Shown: positions 1 to 9,111 of the stretch, in pieces
How the letters are laid out: each line of letters starts with the position of its first letter
How positions within the stretch are numbered: the stretch's first letter is position 1
Source: CBDCGW01 sp964430745
GTDB taxonomy: Bacteria; Acidobacteriota; UBA890
Direction of reading: 5' to 3'
DNA: 29,585 nt
NCBI GenBank assembly: GCA_964430745.1
Contig: CAYSHI010000437.1
Span: forward strand, 1-29,585
Translations under genes and position numbers: made by a program
Notes under the pieces: model-generated
Told to the model about the DNA's origin: nothing
Database searches by the model: none
The model's input: only the letters and a program-made list of their open reading frames with translations

Positions 1-742
1 CCTCCGCGAGCTCGTCGAGCAGTCGGTGACCGCCGGTCCGACCGAGGTGACCCGCACGGACCGTATGCGGGAGATCGTCGTCACGGCGACGCTCACCGGG
101 TTGCGGTTGTCCGAGGCTGTCGAGCTCGCCGAGGCGGAGCTGTCGCAGATGGATTTTCCCGCCGGCTACCGGTATGTGGTCGCGGGCGAGCAAGAGGCGG
201 TGCAGAGCTCGTTCCGGTCGCTGGCCTACGCCCTCGGTCTGGCGGCCCTGCTCGTCTACATGGTCATGGCGGCGCAGTTCGAGTCGCTCAAGCACCCGCT
301 GATCATTCTTCTGACCCTGCCGCTCGGCTGGGTCGGCGTCGTCCTCGGCCTCTACGTGACGGGACAATCGATCAACGTCGTCGCGCTGATCGGTGCCGTC
401 GTGCTGACGGGCATCATCGTCAACGACGCCATCGTCAAGGTCGACACCATCAACCGGTTGCGACGCGAAGGCTATCCCCGCCGCAAGGCGATCGTCGAGG
501 GGTCGGCCCTGCGATTGCGCCCCATCGTCATGACCTCGGTGACAACGACGTTCGCGCTCATTCCCATGGCGCTCGGTCTCGGAGCCGGCGCGGAGCTCCA
601 GCGACCGCTCGCCATCGCTATCATCGGGGGCGAATCGACCGGTACGCTCCTGACGCTCGTGGTCATTCCGGTGATCTATCATCTGCTCGATCGCGAGGCG
701 GAACATCCCCAACCCGTGGAGGACGCCGAGGTGCCGGCCTGA
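1..742 (+). CDS. RND-family efflux transporter, C-terminal fragment
   Basis: This is the C-terminal part of an inner-membrane proton-driven RND exporter (AcrB/CusA-like); the N-terminal part lies before the window. The reading frame is open from base 2, so the GTG at 26 is not a real start. After a short piece of periplasmic domain (about the first 65 visible residues) come the closely spaced final membrane helices. They include the family-typical stretches MAAQFES, a glycine-rich helix ending in GIIVNDAIV, and RLRPIVMTS. After the last helix there is a short tail rich in Glu and Pro. Family knowledge says such pumps work as trimers with an adaptor and an outer-membrane channel. The substrate cannot be told from this fragment. 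The downstream lipoprotein gene is on the same strand after a 126-base gap, so co-transcription is possible but not shown. Confidence 0.93.
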   Translation, partial: LRELVEQSVTAGPTEVTRTDRMREIVVTATLTGLRLSEAVELAEAELSQMDFPAGYRYVVAGEQEAVQSSFRSLAYALGLAALLVYMVMAAQFESLKHPLIILLTLPLGWVGVVLGLYVTGQSINVVALIGAVVLTGIIVNDAIVKVDTINRLRREGYPRRKAIVEGSALRLRPIVMTSVTTTFALIPMALGLGAGAELQRPLAIAIIGGESTGTLLTLVVIPVIYHLLDREAEHPQPVEDAEVPA

Positions 743-868
743 AGCAGGTCGACGAGGTCATCCGAGACGGTCCGGTTGCGCGGGATCGTTCCACGAGGAT
801 CTCCGTCGTCGGGTGAAACTCGTGAACGCACCCCGTTTCGAGAACGTATTCCCCTGGAGATGAGATCA

Positions 869-2224
869 ATGAGAGTTTCTGTGGCTCGGATCAGACGATC
901 AGCCGAACCCTTTTCGCTACGCCGTGCGGCGGCGGTCTCGCTTGTCGCCCTGGCTTCCTTCGGCATCGTCGCCTGCGGCGGCGCGGATACCGCCGATGAT
1001 GCAGCCGCGCCGCGATGGGAGTCGGAGACCACAACCGAAGGCAACGTCACGACCGTCCGCACCATCGCCGGATCCGTCTGGGGCGGCGCGGCGCGCGTCG
1101 AAGAGCAACTATCGATCGGCGTCGACCAAGGCGACGACGCCTACATGTTCGGCAGCATCCGAGGAGTGGCCGGGACCGGCGATCGGATCTACGTGCTGGA
1201 CGCCAGCATTCCGGCGGTGCGCATCTACGACGACACCGGCCGCCACGTCATGGACGTCGGCGCCGAAGGCGACGGTCCCGGCGAGTTCCGCCGACCCGAT
1301 GCGCTGCTGGTCGCCGGCGACGGTCGCATCTTCGTACGTGATTCGAATCAGGGTCGCATCACGATCTTCGATGCCGAGGGCGCCCTGGTCGAAACGTGGC
1401 CGCTCGACCAAGGCTTCGTCATCGGCGGAAGCGCCATGGTGCTGGCCGACGACGGCAAGGTCTACAGCCCCGGCCGCGTCGGCGAACGGCCCGAGGAGAT
1501 CAGCGCCCGCATGCTCAGCAGCATCAAGATGGGCATGATCCCGCGTGGCCCCGACGGCCACGACGGCGAGCCCGTTCCGCGGCCGGAGTTCGACTACGAG
1601 CCGCCGCGCTTCACCCAGGAGCGGCGTGAGGGCAACAACTTCATGGTGATGATGCGCGGTGTGCCCTTCGCCGCGGATATTCCCTGGGCATTCGCGTCCA
1701 GCGGCGCCATGGTCGCCGGTGTTTCCGACGACTACAGCTTCGACATCACCTATCCCGGTGGCGCCGTCACGCGCGTCGAGAAGGCGTTCGAGCCGGTTCC
1801 CATCGCCGGCGCCGAGCGCGATTGGCATATCGAACAGGTCACGGCGCAGATGCGTGACGGCAACCCGGAATGGACATGGGACGGCCCCGAAATGGCCACC
1901 GTGAAACCCGCGTTCGGCCAGTTTGTCGCCGATCTCAGCGGCAGGATCTGGGTGATCCGGCCGGGTGAAGGCGTGCAGAACCCGGATTGTGAAAAGGACC
2001 CCGAGACGGGTGTCTGGGACCCGCCCTGCTGGACCAACTCGAACGTCTACGACGTCTTCGACGTCGAAGGCGCGTACCTGGGACCGGTGGATGTTCCGGA
2101 AGACTTCGAGCTCAACCAGCAGTCCTGGGTCGAGGGCGACGAGATCGTCACGCGTGTCGAGGACGACCTCGGCGTGATCGTGGTCAAGAAGTACCGGCTG
2201 GTGACGCCCGCCAACACTCCCTGA
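869..2224 (+). CDS. 6-bladed beta-propeller lipoprotein
   Basis: A protein of 451 residues is predicted from the ATG at 869, which has GGAG at 856-859 nine bases upstream. The frame is open further upstream, but the residues it adds do not look like a signal sequence. Residues 1-36 form a lipoprotein signal: basic start, hydrophobic run, then IVAC with Cys36 as the likely lipidated residue. The rest has the repeating pattern of NHL/6-bladed beta-propellers, such as IYVLDASIPAVRIYDDTG followed by GAEGDGPGEFRRPDAL, then RIFVRDSNQGRITIFD. These proteins are common in Acidobacteriota, Gemmatimonadota and Bacteroidota and are usually extracytoplasmic; most have no assigned function. No catalytic residues are evident. 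It converges tail to tail with the NamZ gene, leaving only 6 bases between them and no visible terminator hairpin. Confidence 0.85.
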   Translation: MRVSVARIRRSAEPFSLRRAAAVSLVALASFGIVACGGADTADDAAAPRWESETTTEGNVTTVRTIAGSVWGGAARVEEQLSIGVDQGDDAYMFGSIRGVAGTGDRIYVLDASIPAVRIYDDTGRHVMDVGAEGDGPGEFRRPDALLVAGDGRIFVRDSNQGRITIFDAEGALVETWPLDQGFVIGGSAMVLADDGKVYSPGRVGERPEEISARMLSSIKMGMIPRGPDGHDGEPVPRPEFDYEPPRFTQERREGNNFMVMMRGVPFAADIPWAFASSGAMVAGVSDDYSFDITYPGGAVTRVEKAFEPVPIAGAERDWHIEQVTAQMRDGNPEWTWDGPEMATVKPAFGQFVADLSGRIWVIRPGEGVQNPDCEKDPETGVWDPPCWTNSNVYDVFDVEGAYLGPVDVPEDFELNQQSWVEGDEIVTRVEDDLGVIVVKKYRLVTPANTP

Positions 2225-2230
2225 CGCCGG

Positions 2231-3571
2231 CTACTCGTAGATCAGGTATCGGCGCCGCACCTCGCGGAAGGCGTCGAGCTCCCCTCGCCAGGCGGCGGCG
2301 ATTCGTTCGGGCTGCAGGCCGGTGCGGAGCTGATCGAGGACCTCGGGCCGACCCCAGAGTCGAGGGAGGTTGTCGATTTCCCATGCCTCGGGATGCAGGC
2401 CGTACAACGCGTGAGCGAGTGTGATGGCGGTAAGCCCGGCGTCGAAGACGTCGCGGTTCGTCAGAATCAGGTCGACGCCGTGGCACGTCGCGCCGGCGTG
2501 GACGCTGGTCTCGGGCGTGCGGTCGCGGGGCAGAAAGCGAATGCCGGGAAGGCGGGCGGCGTTGAGCCGAGCGGCAAGCTCGCGGGCGTCGATCCAGGGC
2601 GCCCCGAACCACTCGAACGGCTCGTCCGTGCCACGGCCGACAGAGACGTTGGTGGTCTCGAGAGGGCCCACGGCCGGATAGAGCGTCGCCTGCACCAGGT
2701 TGCGCATGTTCGGCGACGGGTTGATCCAGGTAAGACCTGTCTCGTCATACCACTGGTTGCGTTGCCATCCGGTAGCCTCGATGACGATGAGCTCGGCGCC
2801 GATGCCGCGCTCCTGGTTGAAGTAGCGCGCCAGCTCTCCCATGGTCATGCCGTGCCGCAAGGGTACCGGCGCGTAACCGACGAATGAGAGCGAGCCCTCG
2901 TGCAGGACGGGTCCCTCGACGTGGTGGCCGGTAATGGGATTGGGCCTGTCGAGAACAACGAACGGGATTCCGTGAGCCGCCGCCTCTTCCATGGCGTAGG
3001 CCATGGTCGTCGCGTAGGTGTAGAAGCGCGTGCCGACGTCCTGGATGTCGAATACCAGCCCGTCGAGCCCCTCGAGCATCGACGTGGTGGGGCGTCGTGT
3101 CTCTCCGTAGAGGCTGTGTATCGGCAGCCCGCTGGCCTTGTCGCTGGAGCTCTCGACGGAGCCTTCCTCGACGCCGCGGAAGCCGTGCTCGGGGGAAAAC
3201 AGCGAAGCCAGGGTGATAGCCGGAGTGTCGCGCAACACCGTCGCGGTGAGGCGACCCTCGCCGTCACGGCCGGTGAGGTTGCTGATCAACCCCACCCGCT
3301 TGCCCGCCAGAGGCTCGAAGCCCCGTTGTCGCCAAACATCGATGCCGACCTGAACGCCACTGTCGGCGCGCTGCAACGGAGAGGCTGTGGCGGCGGAAAC
3401 GGCGGCCGCCACGAGCGGTAGCAAGGCCAACGCCGACAGCAGCAGGGCGAGCGCCACCGGAGGTCGGAGGCGCCAAACGCGGCGTACAACCCGTACGTCA
3501 GGGCGACGAAGTCCCGAGAACTCCGCGCGGCGAAGCTTCAAGAGGGTGTTGTCCGTGGGTTGGTGGGTCAC
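2231..3571 (-). CDS. namZ: NamZ-type exo-beta-N-acetylmuramidase (DUF1343)
   Basis: This 446-residue member of the DUF1343 family (Bacillus subtilis YbbC, renamed NamZ) is predicted to release MurNAc from non-reducing ends of peptidoglycan fragments. Family hallmarks are visible: GIDVW near residues 76-80, GLISNLTG at 94-101, SPEHGFRG at 126-133, GLVFDIQDVGTRFYTY at 171-186, then VLDRPNPI and INPSPNMRNL. Residues about 36-60 are a hydrophobic signal or anchor after a long basic N-terminus, placing the enzyme in the periplasm or on the inner membrane. The start is the GTG at 3571, with AAGGA about ten bases upstream on the minus strand; no better start precedes the hydrophobic segment. It is divergent from the NagZ fusion gene across a 65-base gap, which supports a shared role in cell-wall sugar salvage. 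Confidence 0.9.
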   Translation of the reverse strand: MTHQPTDNTLLKLRRAEFSGLRRPDVRVVRRVWRLRPPVALALLLSALALLPLVAAAVSAATASPLQRADSGVQVGIDVWRQRGFEPLAGKRVGLISNLTGRDGEGRLTATVLRDTPAITLASLFSPEHGFRGVEEGSVESSSDKASGLPIHSLYGETRRPTTSMLEGLDGLVFDIQDVGTRFYTYATTMAYAMEEAAAHGIPFVVLDRPNPITGHHVEGPVLHEGSLSFVGYAPVPLRHGMTMGELARYFNQERGIGAELIVIEATGWQRNQWYDETGLTWINPSPNMRNLVQATLYPAVGPLETTNVSVGRGTDEPFEWFGAPWIDARELAARLNAARLPGIRFLPRDRTPETSVHAGATCHGVDLILTNRDVFDAGLTAITLAHALYGLHPEAWEIDNLPRLWGRPEVLDQLRTGLQPERIAAAWRGELDAFREVRRRYLIYE

Positions 3572-3636
3572 TAGACTGCTTTCCTTGGGGCGGCAGTGTT
3601 CACGGAGGCGTTTATCTCCTCACAGGTGTGTAGTGT
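3572..3636. promoter_or_regulatory. Divergent promoter region between namZ and nagZ
   Basis: These 65 bases must hold the start signals of two divergent genes unless transcription comes from further away. On the minus strand a GATAAA-like -10 (bases 3611-3616) lies 17 bases from CATACA, which overlaps the nagZ start codon; this would give a leader of about 33 bases for namZ. The match to sigma-70 consensus is poor. No convincing plus-strand promoter or operator was found, and no regulator gene of the MurR type lies nearby. Confidence 0.3.
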
Positions 3637-6600
3637 ATGAACCCATCCGGCACGGCAAATCCTAACCCACGGGGCTGGCGCCTGGTTGGCGTCGTCGTCC
3701 TTCTGTTGGGTCTGCTGGCCCTGCTTCCCCTGGAGTCCACCCCGCCGGCGCCACGCCTCGTTGGCGCGCAGACCGAGCCGGAGTCTCTGAAGCCGCCCGA
3801 GCTGGTGGCCCCGCTCGATCCGCGCGTGCCGCTTCCGGAGGACGCCGCGGCGTGGGTCGAGAGCACGCTTGCCGGCATGACCCTCGAGCAGCGTGCCGGC
3901 CAGGTGCTTATGGTTCGTGCCTTCGGCGAGTACTACGCGGCCGACGCCACGCAGCGCCAGGAGCTCACCCGGCAGGTAGAGACGCTCGAGCTGGGGGGCG
4001 TGGTGCTGTTTCGCTCCGAAGCATACGAGGCGGCCGCGCTCGTGGCCGACCTGCAGCGCTCGGCCGCGGCCGCTGGGCAGCCGCCGCTGCTGATCGCGGC
4101 GGACTTCGAATGGGGCGCGGAGTTCCGCGTCGGTGGGGCGGTACCGTTTCCGACCGCCATGGCGGTGGGAGCGACCGGCGACGTCGAGGCGGCGGAATGG
4201 ATGGGCCGCGCCAGCGGACGCGACGCGCGCGCTCTCGGCGTGCACTGGATCTTCGCCCCCGTGGCGGACGTCAACAACAATCCGCGAAACCCCGTCATCA
4301 ACGTGCGTTCGTTCGGCGAGAGCCCCGAGCAGGTTGGCCGCCTCGCCGCCGCCTTCGTCGTCGGCGCGCAGGCGGCGGGAGCGATGGCCACAGCCAAGCA
4401 CTTTCCCGGGCACGGGGACACGGGTGTCGATTCCCACATCTCGATGCCGGTGCTTCGGGTCGATAGTCGGCGGCTGCAGACCGTCGAGCTGGCGCCCTTC
4501 CGTGACACCATCGCGGCGGGGGTGGCCTCGATCATGACGGCCCACCTTTCGGTGCCGGCGATCACCGCTGACGAGCAGCTTCCCGCGACACTGTCCCACG
4601 CGGTCCTCACCGACCTGCTGCGCAATCAGCTCGACTTCAAGGGCATCGTCGTCACCGACGCCATGGAGATGGGAGGCATCAACGAGCGCTGGTGGAGCGG
4701 GCAGGCGGCGGTACGCACACTGGCCGCGGGTGCGGACGTCGTCTTGTTGCCCCCGTTCCCCGATGCCGTGCGCGGCGCCATCGTTCGCGCCGTGCAGGGT
4801 GGCGATCTGCCCGCGGAGCGCCTCGACGACGCGGTGCGGAGGGTCCTGCGGGCCAAGGCGAGGCTCGGCCTCCACCAGGACCACTCACAGCCGGTGCTCG
4901 CCGAGTTGCCGGAGCGATTCGCGCCGCGCTCGGATGCGACGCGCGCCGAGGAGGTTGCCGCCGCCGCCGTCACGCTCCTGCGTGATCGGGAGGACGTGCT
5001 GCCGCTCGATCCGCGTCGCTACCATCGTGTCGTCGTCGTGGGTCTTTCCGACACCGACACGCCCGTCGACGTGACGGCGCTCTCCACCACTCTCCGCCGA
5101 CGTCTCGGCAACGTCGCCAGCGCCGCTATTGACGGGCGCACGAGCGGCGACGAGGCGGCGGCGCTGATGGCCCAGGCCGCGCGCGCCACGACCGTGGTGA
5201 TGGCGGTGCGGGCACGCGTGCGTTCCAGTCAGGAGCGCATCAGTCTCCCCGATACACAGCAGCGCTACGGCCAGATGCTGACGAGCCTCGACGTTCCCGT
5301 CGTGCTCGTCGCCCTCGGCAGCCCCTACGTCGTCGGAGCCTTCCCGGATGCGGGCACGGCGGTGGCGGCGTATGGATGGTCCGATCCACTGCAGCGCGCC
5401 CTCGGTGTCGCTCTTGTCGGCGAGACCGAGTGGCGCGGGCACCTGCCGGTTACCGTGCCCGGCCTTTACCCCCTCGGCTACGGTTTGGATCGACCGGAGC
5501 TCGACACCGGGTTGCGGCTGCCGACATCCGTCGTCGATTCGGCGACGCCGGCAGCCGCGGTCGACGACGAGGAGCCGGAGGAAACCGTCCAACCGCTGAC
5601 GGCCGCCGATCTCGAGCCGGCGCGGGCGGCGTTGCAGCGATTCGTCGATTCACAAGGGTTTCCGGGGGCCGTTTACGCGGTCGGTCATCGCAGTGTTCTC
5701 GTCGACCTCGGCGCCGTCGGGCGCATGAGCTACGACACCGCGGCGCCCGTCATGCCCACCGACGCCGTCTTCGACCTGGCTTCGATGACCAAGGTCATCG
5801 CCACGACGACGGTGGCGATGAAGGCGGCGGAGGCGGGTCGAATTCGGCTCGATTACCCCGTGCAGGCCTACCTGCCGGAGTTCACCGGCTCCGGCCGCGA
5901 TCAGGTCACCGTTCGCGACCTGCTCCTGCACACCTCCGGGCTGCCGGCCTTCGTTCGCTTCTATCTCGATTACGACGCAGCCGCGGTCGGCCCACAGACG
6001 AGAGAAGACATCTTTCGGCGCATCCTCGCCACCGAGCTCGAGGGTCCGGTGGGCGAGAACTACGTCTATTCGGATCTCGGCATCATTCTGCTGGGCGAAG
6101 TGCTCGACCGGGCCCTCGGCGAGAGCTACGAGACGTTCGCGATGCGAGAGATCTTTATGCCGTTGGGGATGAGCCGCACGCGCTGGAACCCGCCGGCCGA
6201 CTGGCGGGACTCGATACCTCCGACAGAGCTGGATCCGTGGCGCGGGCGTGTGGTGCACGGAGAGGTCCACGATGAGAACGCCGCCGCCATGGGGGGTGTA
6301 TCGACGCACGCGGGACTGTTCTCTACCGCCGGCGATCTGGCGGTCTTCGCGCAGATGATGCTCAACCTGGGGACCATCGACCATCAACGCCTGCTTTCGC
6401 GGGCCACGGTGGCGCGTTGGACGCGGCGGCAAAACGACCCCGAGGGCAGCAGCCGGGCGATCGGCTGGGATACGGCCCACCCGAGTCAAAGCTGGACGAT
6501 GTTCTCGGAGCAGGCGTACGGGCACACCGGTTTCACGGGCACATCCCTGTGGATCGATCCGCAGCGCGAGCTCTTTGTCATCCTCCTCACCAACCGGGTG

Positions 6601-6696
6601 CACCCGACACGGGACAACATACAGATTCGCGAGGCACGCGTGGCTTTTCACGGCGCTGTTGTCGAGGCTGTCGATCGGGTCTCGAGGGAGCGCTGA
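3637..6696 (+). CDS. nagZ: NagZ beta-N-acetylglucosaminidase fused to serine hydrolase (AmiE-like)
   Basis: A protein of 1019 residues joins two enzymes. Residues about 70-420 are a GH3 barrel of the NagZ type: KHFPGHGDTGVDSH at 254-267 holds the Asp265/His267 acid-base dyad, and VTDAMEMGG holds the nucleophile Asp341. A GH3 C-terminal domain follows to about 620, then a linker rich in Glu and Pro. Residues about 655-1010 are a serine hydrolase of the class C beta-lactamase fold with SMTK (Ser716, Lys719), YSD (Tyr811) and HTG (963-965). In B. subtilis separate NagZ and AmiE act in sequence: AmiE removes the stem peptide, then NagZ takes off GlcNAc. Similar fusions are known in Bacteroidota. 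A hydrophobic segment at 14-33 points to export or a membrane anchor. The next gene is murQ, 48 bases downstream. Confidence 0.93.
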   Translation: MNPSGTANPNPRGWRLVGVVVLLLGLLALLPLESTPPAPRLVGAQTEPESLKPPELVAPLDPRVPLPEDAAAWVESTLAGMTLEQRAGQVLMVRAFGEYYAADATQRQELTRQVETLELGGVVLFRSEAYEAAALVADLQRSAAAAGQPPLLIAADFEWGAEFRVGGAVPFPTAMAVGATGDVEAAEWMGRASGRDARALGVHWIFAPVADVNNNPRNPVINVRSFGESPEQVGRLAAAFVVGAQAAGAMATAKHFPGHGDTGVDSHISMPVLRVDSRRLQTVELAPFRDTIAAGVASIMTAHLSVPAITADEQLPATLSHAVLTDLLRNQLDFKGIVVTDAMEMGGINERWWSGQAAVRTLAAGADVVLLPPFPDAVRGAIVRAVQGGDLPAERLDDAVRRVLRAKARLGLHQDHSQPVLAELPERFAPRSDATRAEEVAAAAVTLLRDREDVLPLDPRRYHRVVVVGLSDTDTPVDVTALSTTLRRRLGNVASAAIDGRTSGDEAAALMAQAARATTVVMAVRARVRSSQERISLPDTQQRYGQMLTSLDVPVVLVALGSPYVVGAFPDAGTAVAAYGWSDPLQRALGVALVGETEWRGHLPVTVPGLYPLGYGLDRPELDTGLRLPTSVVDSATPAAAVDDEEPEETVQPLTAADLEPARAALQRFVDSQGFPGAVYAVGHRSVLVDLGAVGRMSYDTAAPVMPTDAVFDLASMTKVIATTTVAMKAAEAGRIRLDYPVQAYLPEFTGSGRDQVTVRDLLLHTSGLPAFVRFYLDYDAAAVGPQTREDIFRRILATELEGPVGENYVYSDLGIILLGEVLDRALGESYETFAMREIFMPLGMSRTRWNPPADWRDSIPPTELDPWRGRVVHGEVHDENAAAMGGVSTHAGLFSTAGDLAVFAQMMLNLGTIDHQRLLSRATVARWTRRQNDPEGSSRAIGWDTAHPSQSWTMFSEQAYGHTGFTGTSLWIDPQRELFVILLTNRVHPTRDNIQIREARVAFHGAVVEAVDRVSRER

Positions 6697-6744
6697 GCGG
6701 GCGTGCCGGGGCCTCGTGAGGGTGGCCGCGGGTGAAGGGGGCTC

Positions 6745-7626
6745 ATGAGCGACGCCAATGAGGACCTGCACGAGCTGCCGACCGCCGAGCTCCTGGCGGT
6801 GCTGCAAGCCGCCGACGAGGAGGCGCTGGCTGCGGCCCACGCGGCGGCACCCCGGATCGAACAAGCGGTCGACGCCGTTGTTGCCTGCTGGCCGCGCGGC
6901 GGAAGGCTCATCTACGTCGGGGCGGGAACCAGCGGTCGCATCGGTGCGCTCGACGCGGCGGAGTGCCGCCCGACATTCGGTATCGAGAGGGAGCGGGTGC
7001 GCGCCATCGTCGCGGGCGGAACGGCGGCGCTGGTGCGGTCGGTCGAGGGCGCGGAGGACTCCGAGGGGGCCGGCGTCGACGCCGTCGCGGCCGTCGGCGC
7101 GGTCGACGCCGATGTCGTCGTGGCGCTGTCCGCGAGCGGAGAAACCCCGTTTACCTGTGCCGCTCTGGAAGAGGCGGGGCGGCGTGGGGCGGCGACCGTC
7201 GCGGTGACCTGTGCCGCCGACAGCCGGCTGGCGCGGTCGGCGGCTATCCCCGTGGTGACATCGGTCGGCGGAGAGATCATCGAAGGCAGCACGCGCTTGA
7301 AGGCGGGGACCGCGCAAAAGCTGGTGTGCAACGCGATCTCGACGGCATCTTTCATTCGCCTGGGGCGCGTCTGGGGGCGCCACATGGTCGCCGTCCGCAT
7401 GAGCAGCGAGAAGCTCCGCCTGCGTGCCGAAGGCATCCTGCGGCAGATCGCCGGTTGCCCCGATCAGGCAACGGCCCGCGCCCTGCTCGTTTCCGCCGGC
7501 AATGATCTGCCGACCGCTCTGGTGATGGCTCGCAGCGGGGTCGACCGCGAGGCCGCTCATGATCTGCTCCGACGCGCTCACGGCGACGTGCATCGAGCTT
7601 TGCTGCTTGCCGGTGAAGCGTCATGA
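6745..7626 (+). CDS. murQ: N-acetylmuramic acid 6-phosphate etherase MurQ
   Basis: MurQ cleaves the D-lactyl ether of MurNAc-6-phosphate to yield GlcNAc-6-phosphate and D-lactate in the cytoplasm. The 293-residue protein matches the family end to end as an SIS-fold enzyme. Visible motifs are GAGTSGRIGALDAAEC (catalytic Glu73), EGAEDS (catalytic Glu104, 31 residues on, the same spacing as Glu83/Glu114 in E. coli), ALSASGETP for phosphosugar binding, and GSTRLKAGTAQKLV. It ends with a small three-helix domain typical of the family. The ATG at 6745 follows a strong AAGGGGG ribosome site. The gene overlaps the symporter gene by 4 bases (ATGA), so the two are translationally coupled. Because its substrate is already phosphorylated, some neighbouring step must supply the 6-phosphate. 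Confidence 0.97.
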   Translation: MSDANEDLHELPTAELLAVLQAADEEALAAAHAAAPRIEQAVDAVVACWPRGGRLIYVGAGTSGRIGALDAAECRPTFGIERERVRAIVAGGTAALVRSVEGAEDSEGAGVDAVAAVGAVDADVVVALSASGETPFTCAALEEAGRRGAATVAVTCAADSRLARSAAIPVVTSVGGEIIEGSTRLKAGTAQKLVCNAISTASFIRLGRVWGRHMVAVRMSSEKLRLRAEGILRQIAGCPDQATARALLVSAGNDLPTALVMARSGVDREAAHDLLRRAHGDVHRALLLAGEAS

Positions 7627-9107
7627 GCCCCGCCGCCATCAACGCCGTCATCGTCGCCGTGTACTTCGCTCTCACGATATGGATCGGGCGCCGCTTTGCC
7701 GGGCCACAGGGGTCCCTGGACGACTATCTGCTTGCCGGCCGCGACATGCCGTGGTGGGCGGCGGCGTTTTCCATCGTCGCCACCGAGACCTCGACGCTGA
7801 CCTTCATCGGACTTCCCGGCATTGCCTTCGGTGGCGACCTCACATTTCTCCAGGTCGCCCTCGGCTACGTCGTCGGGCGGTTTTTCGTTGCCGCGGTGCT
7901 GGTTCCCGGATACTTCGACGGACGCTACAGCACGGCGTACGAGGTGCTGGCGCATCGCTTCGGCGGCAACGCGCAGACGACGGCGTCGCTGATCTTCGTC
8001 ATCAACCGCGTGCTCGCCGATGGTGTGCGGCTTTTCGCGACCGCGCTGGTGCTGGTGGCGCTTCTGCCGCTGGGACTCCCCGAAGCCCTGCGCCTGCCGG
8101 TATCGATCGGACTGGTAATCGGTGTGACCCTCTACTACACGCTGCGCGGTGGTCTACGGGCGGTGATCTGGAACGATGTCGTGCAGCAGGTCATCTACGT
8201 CGGCGGGGCCGGGCTCTCGGCGCTCATCCTTCTGTCGCGAATTCCCGGGGGCTGGAGCGCGGCGCGCGCCGATCTGGCGGCCGCGGGAAAGCTGACATGG
8301 CTCAACCCGGCGATCGACTTCTCCATTCCGTACACCTTGCTGGGAGGGCTCGTAGGGGGCGCCGTGTTGACGGCCGCGACTCACGGTACCGACCAGATGT
8401 TCGTGCAGAGGCTCCTCGCGACCGGTTCGCGGCGGGGTGCTCGCAAAGCCGTTATCGCCTCCGGCGTGCTGGTCTTCGCGCAGATCGCCCTGTTCCTCTG
8501 GATCGGCACGTTGCTGTTCGCGTTCTATCAGGCTGCACCGCCTTCGCAGCCGTTCGGCGCCAACGATACGGTCTTTCCCCGCTTCATCGCCGAGGAGCTG
8601 CCGGTGGGGCTGGGTGGCCTGGTGATCGCGGCCGTCTTCGCGGCCGCGATGTCGACGCTCTCCTCATCGCTCAGCTCGCTGGCGTCGACCAGCACACTGG
8701 ACCTGTGGGGTCGAATGAGCTCGACGTCCGCGTCCGGCGATACCGCCATGCTGGCGGCGTTGAGGCTTTCGCGTCGTTTCACCGTCGTGTGGGCAGTGGC
8801 GCTCGCCGGCGTTGCTTTCCTGGCTCAGGCCTGGGGATCGGTGCTGGAGGCGGGTCTGACGATCACCTCGATCACCTTCGGCGCGGTGCTCGGTATCTTC
8901 CTGGTCGGTCAGACTCGCTGGCGATTGAGCGCAAACCAGGCCTCGATCGCGATGATCGTGGGCATCGTGGTGCTCGTTGTCGTGCAGTTGGGTGGCAATC
9001 TGGCCTGGACCTGGTACACGTTGCTCGGCGCCTTCGTGACCATATCGTGCGCCGGCGTCTTCTCGTTGACGGGCCGGAACCGTCGATCCGGCGCCGGCAC
9101 GGGCTGA
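7623..9107 (+). CDS. Sodium:solute symporter (SSS family), probable amino-sugar importer
   Basis: This 494-residue, strongly hydrophobic protein has about 13 membrane helices of the SSS family (LeuT fold). Typical stretches are DDYLLAGRDMPWW, ATETSTLTFIGLPG near the first helices, and AAAMSTLSSSLSSLAS late in the protein, the region that carries sodium-site serines in family members. It starts inside the murQ stop codon (ATGA overlap) and ends 4 bases before the kinase gene, so the three are expressed together. Families of this type import sugars, sialic acid and other solutes with sodium. Context makes MurNAc, GlcNAc or a small muropeptide the likely cargo, comparable in role to the MurT transporter of Tannerella forsythia. 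The cargo is inference; the family is clear. Confidence 0.9.
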   Translation: MSPAAINAVIVAVYFALTIWIGRRFAGPQGSLDDYLLAGRDMPWWAAAFSIVATETSTLTFIGLPGIAFGGDLTFLQVALGYVVGRFFVAAVLVPGYFDGRYSTAYEVLAHRFGGNAQTTASLIFVINRVLADGVRLFATALVLVALLPLGLPEALRLPVSIGLVIGVTLYYTLRGGLRAVIWNDVVQQVIYVGGAGLSALILLSRIPGGWSAARADLAAAGKLTWLNPAIDFSIPYTLLGGLVGGAVLTAATHGTDQMFVQRLLATGSRRGARKAVIASGVLVFAQIALFLWIGTLLFAFYQAAPPSQPFGANDTVFPRFIAEELPVGLGGLVIAAVFAAAMSTLSSSLSSLASTSTLDLWGRMSSTSASGDTAMLAALRLSRRFTVVWAVALAGVAFLAQAWGSVLEAGLTITSITFGAVLGIFLVGQTRWRLSANQASIAMIVGIVVLVVVQLGGNLAWTWYTLLGAFVTISCAGVFSLTGRNRRSGAGTG

Positions 9108-9111
9108 GCGG

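Noticed and set aside
824..848. Possible ECF-sigma-like promoter (GAAC, 17-base gap, CGTA) before the beta-propeller gene
   Set aside because: The implied transcript start would sit almost on the ribosome site, and a second overlapping match with 14-base spacing is equally good. Too weak to annotate.
3571..4884. Minus-strand open frame of 437 codons opposite the start of nagZ
   Set aside because: It is antisense to the GH3 domain and low in recognisable structure, and it ends at the namZ start. Treated as a shadow frame.
5650..7593. Minus-strand open frame of 647 codons opposite nagZ and murQ
   Set aside because: It lies fully antisense to two well-supported enzymes, and its translation is rich in Arg, His, Gly and Asp with no family motifs. 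Long antisense frames are expected in GC-rich DNA.
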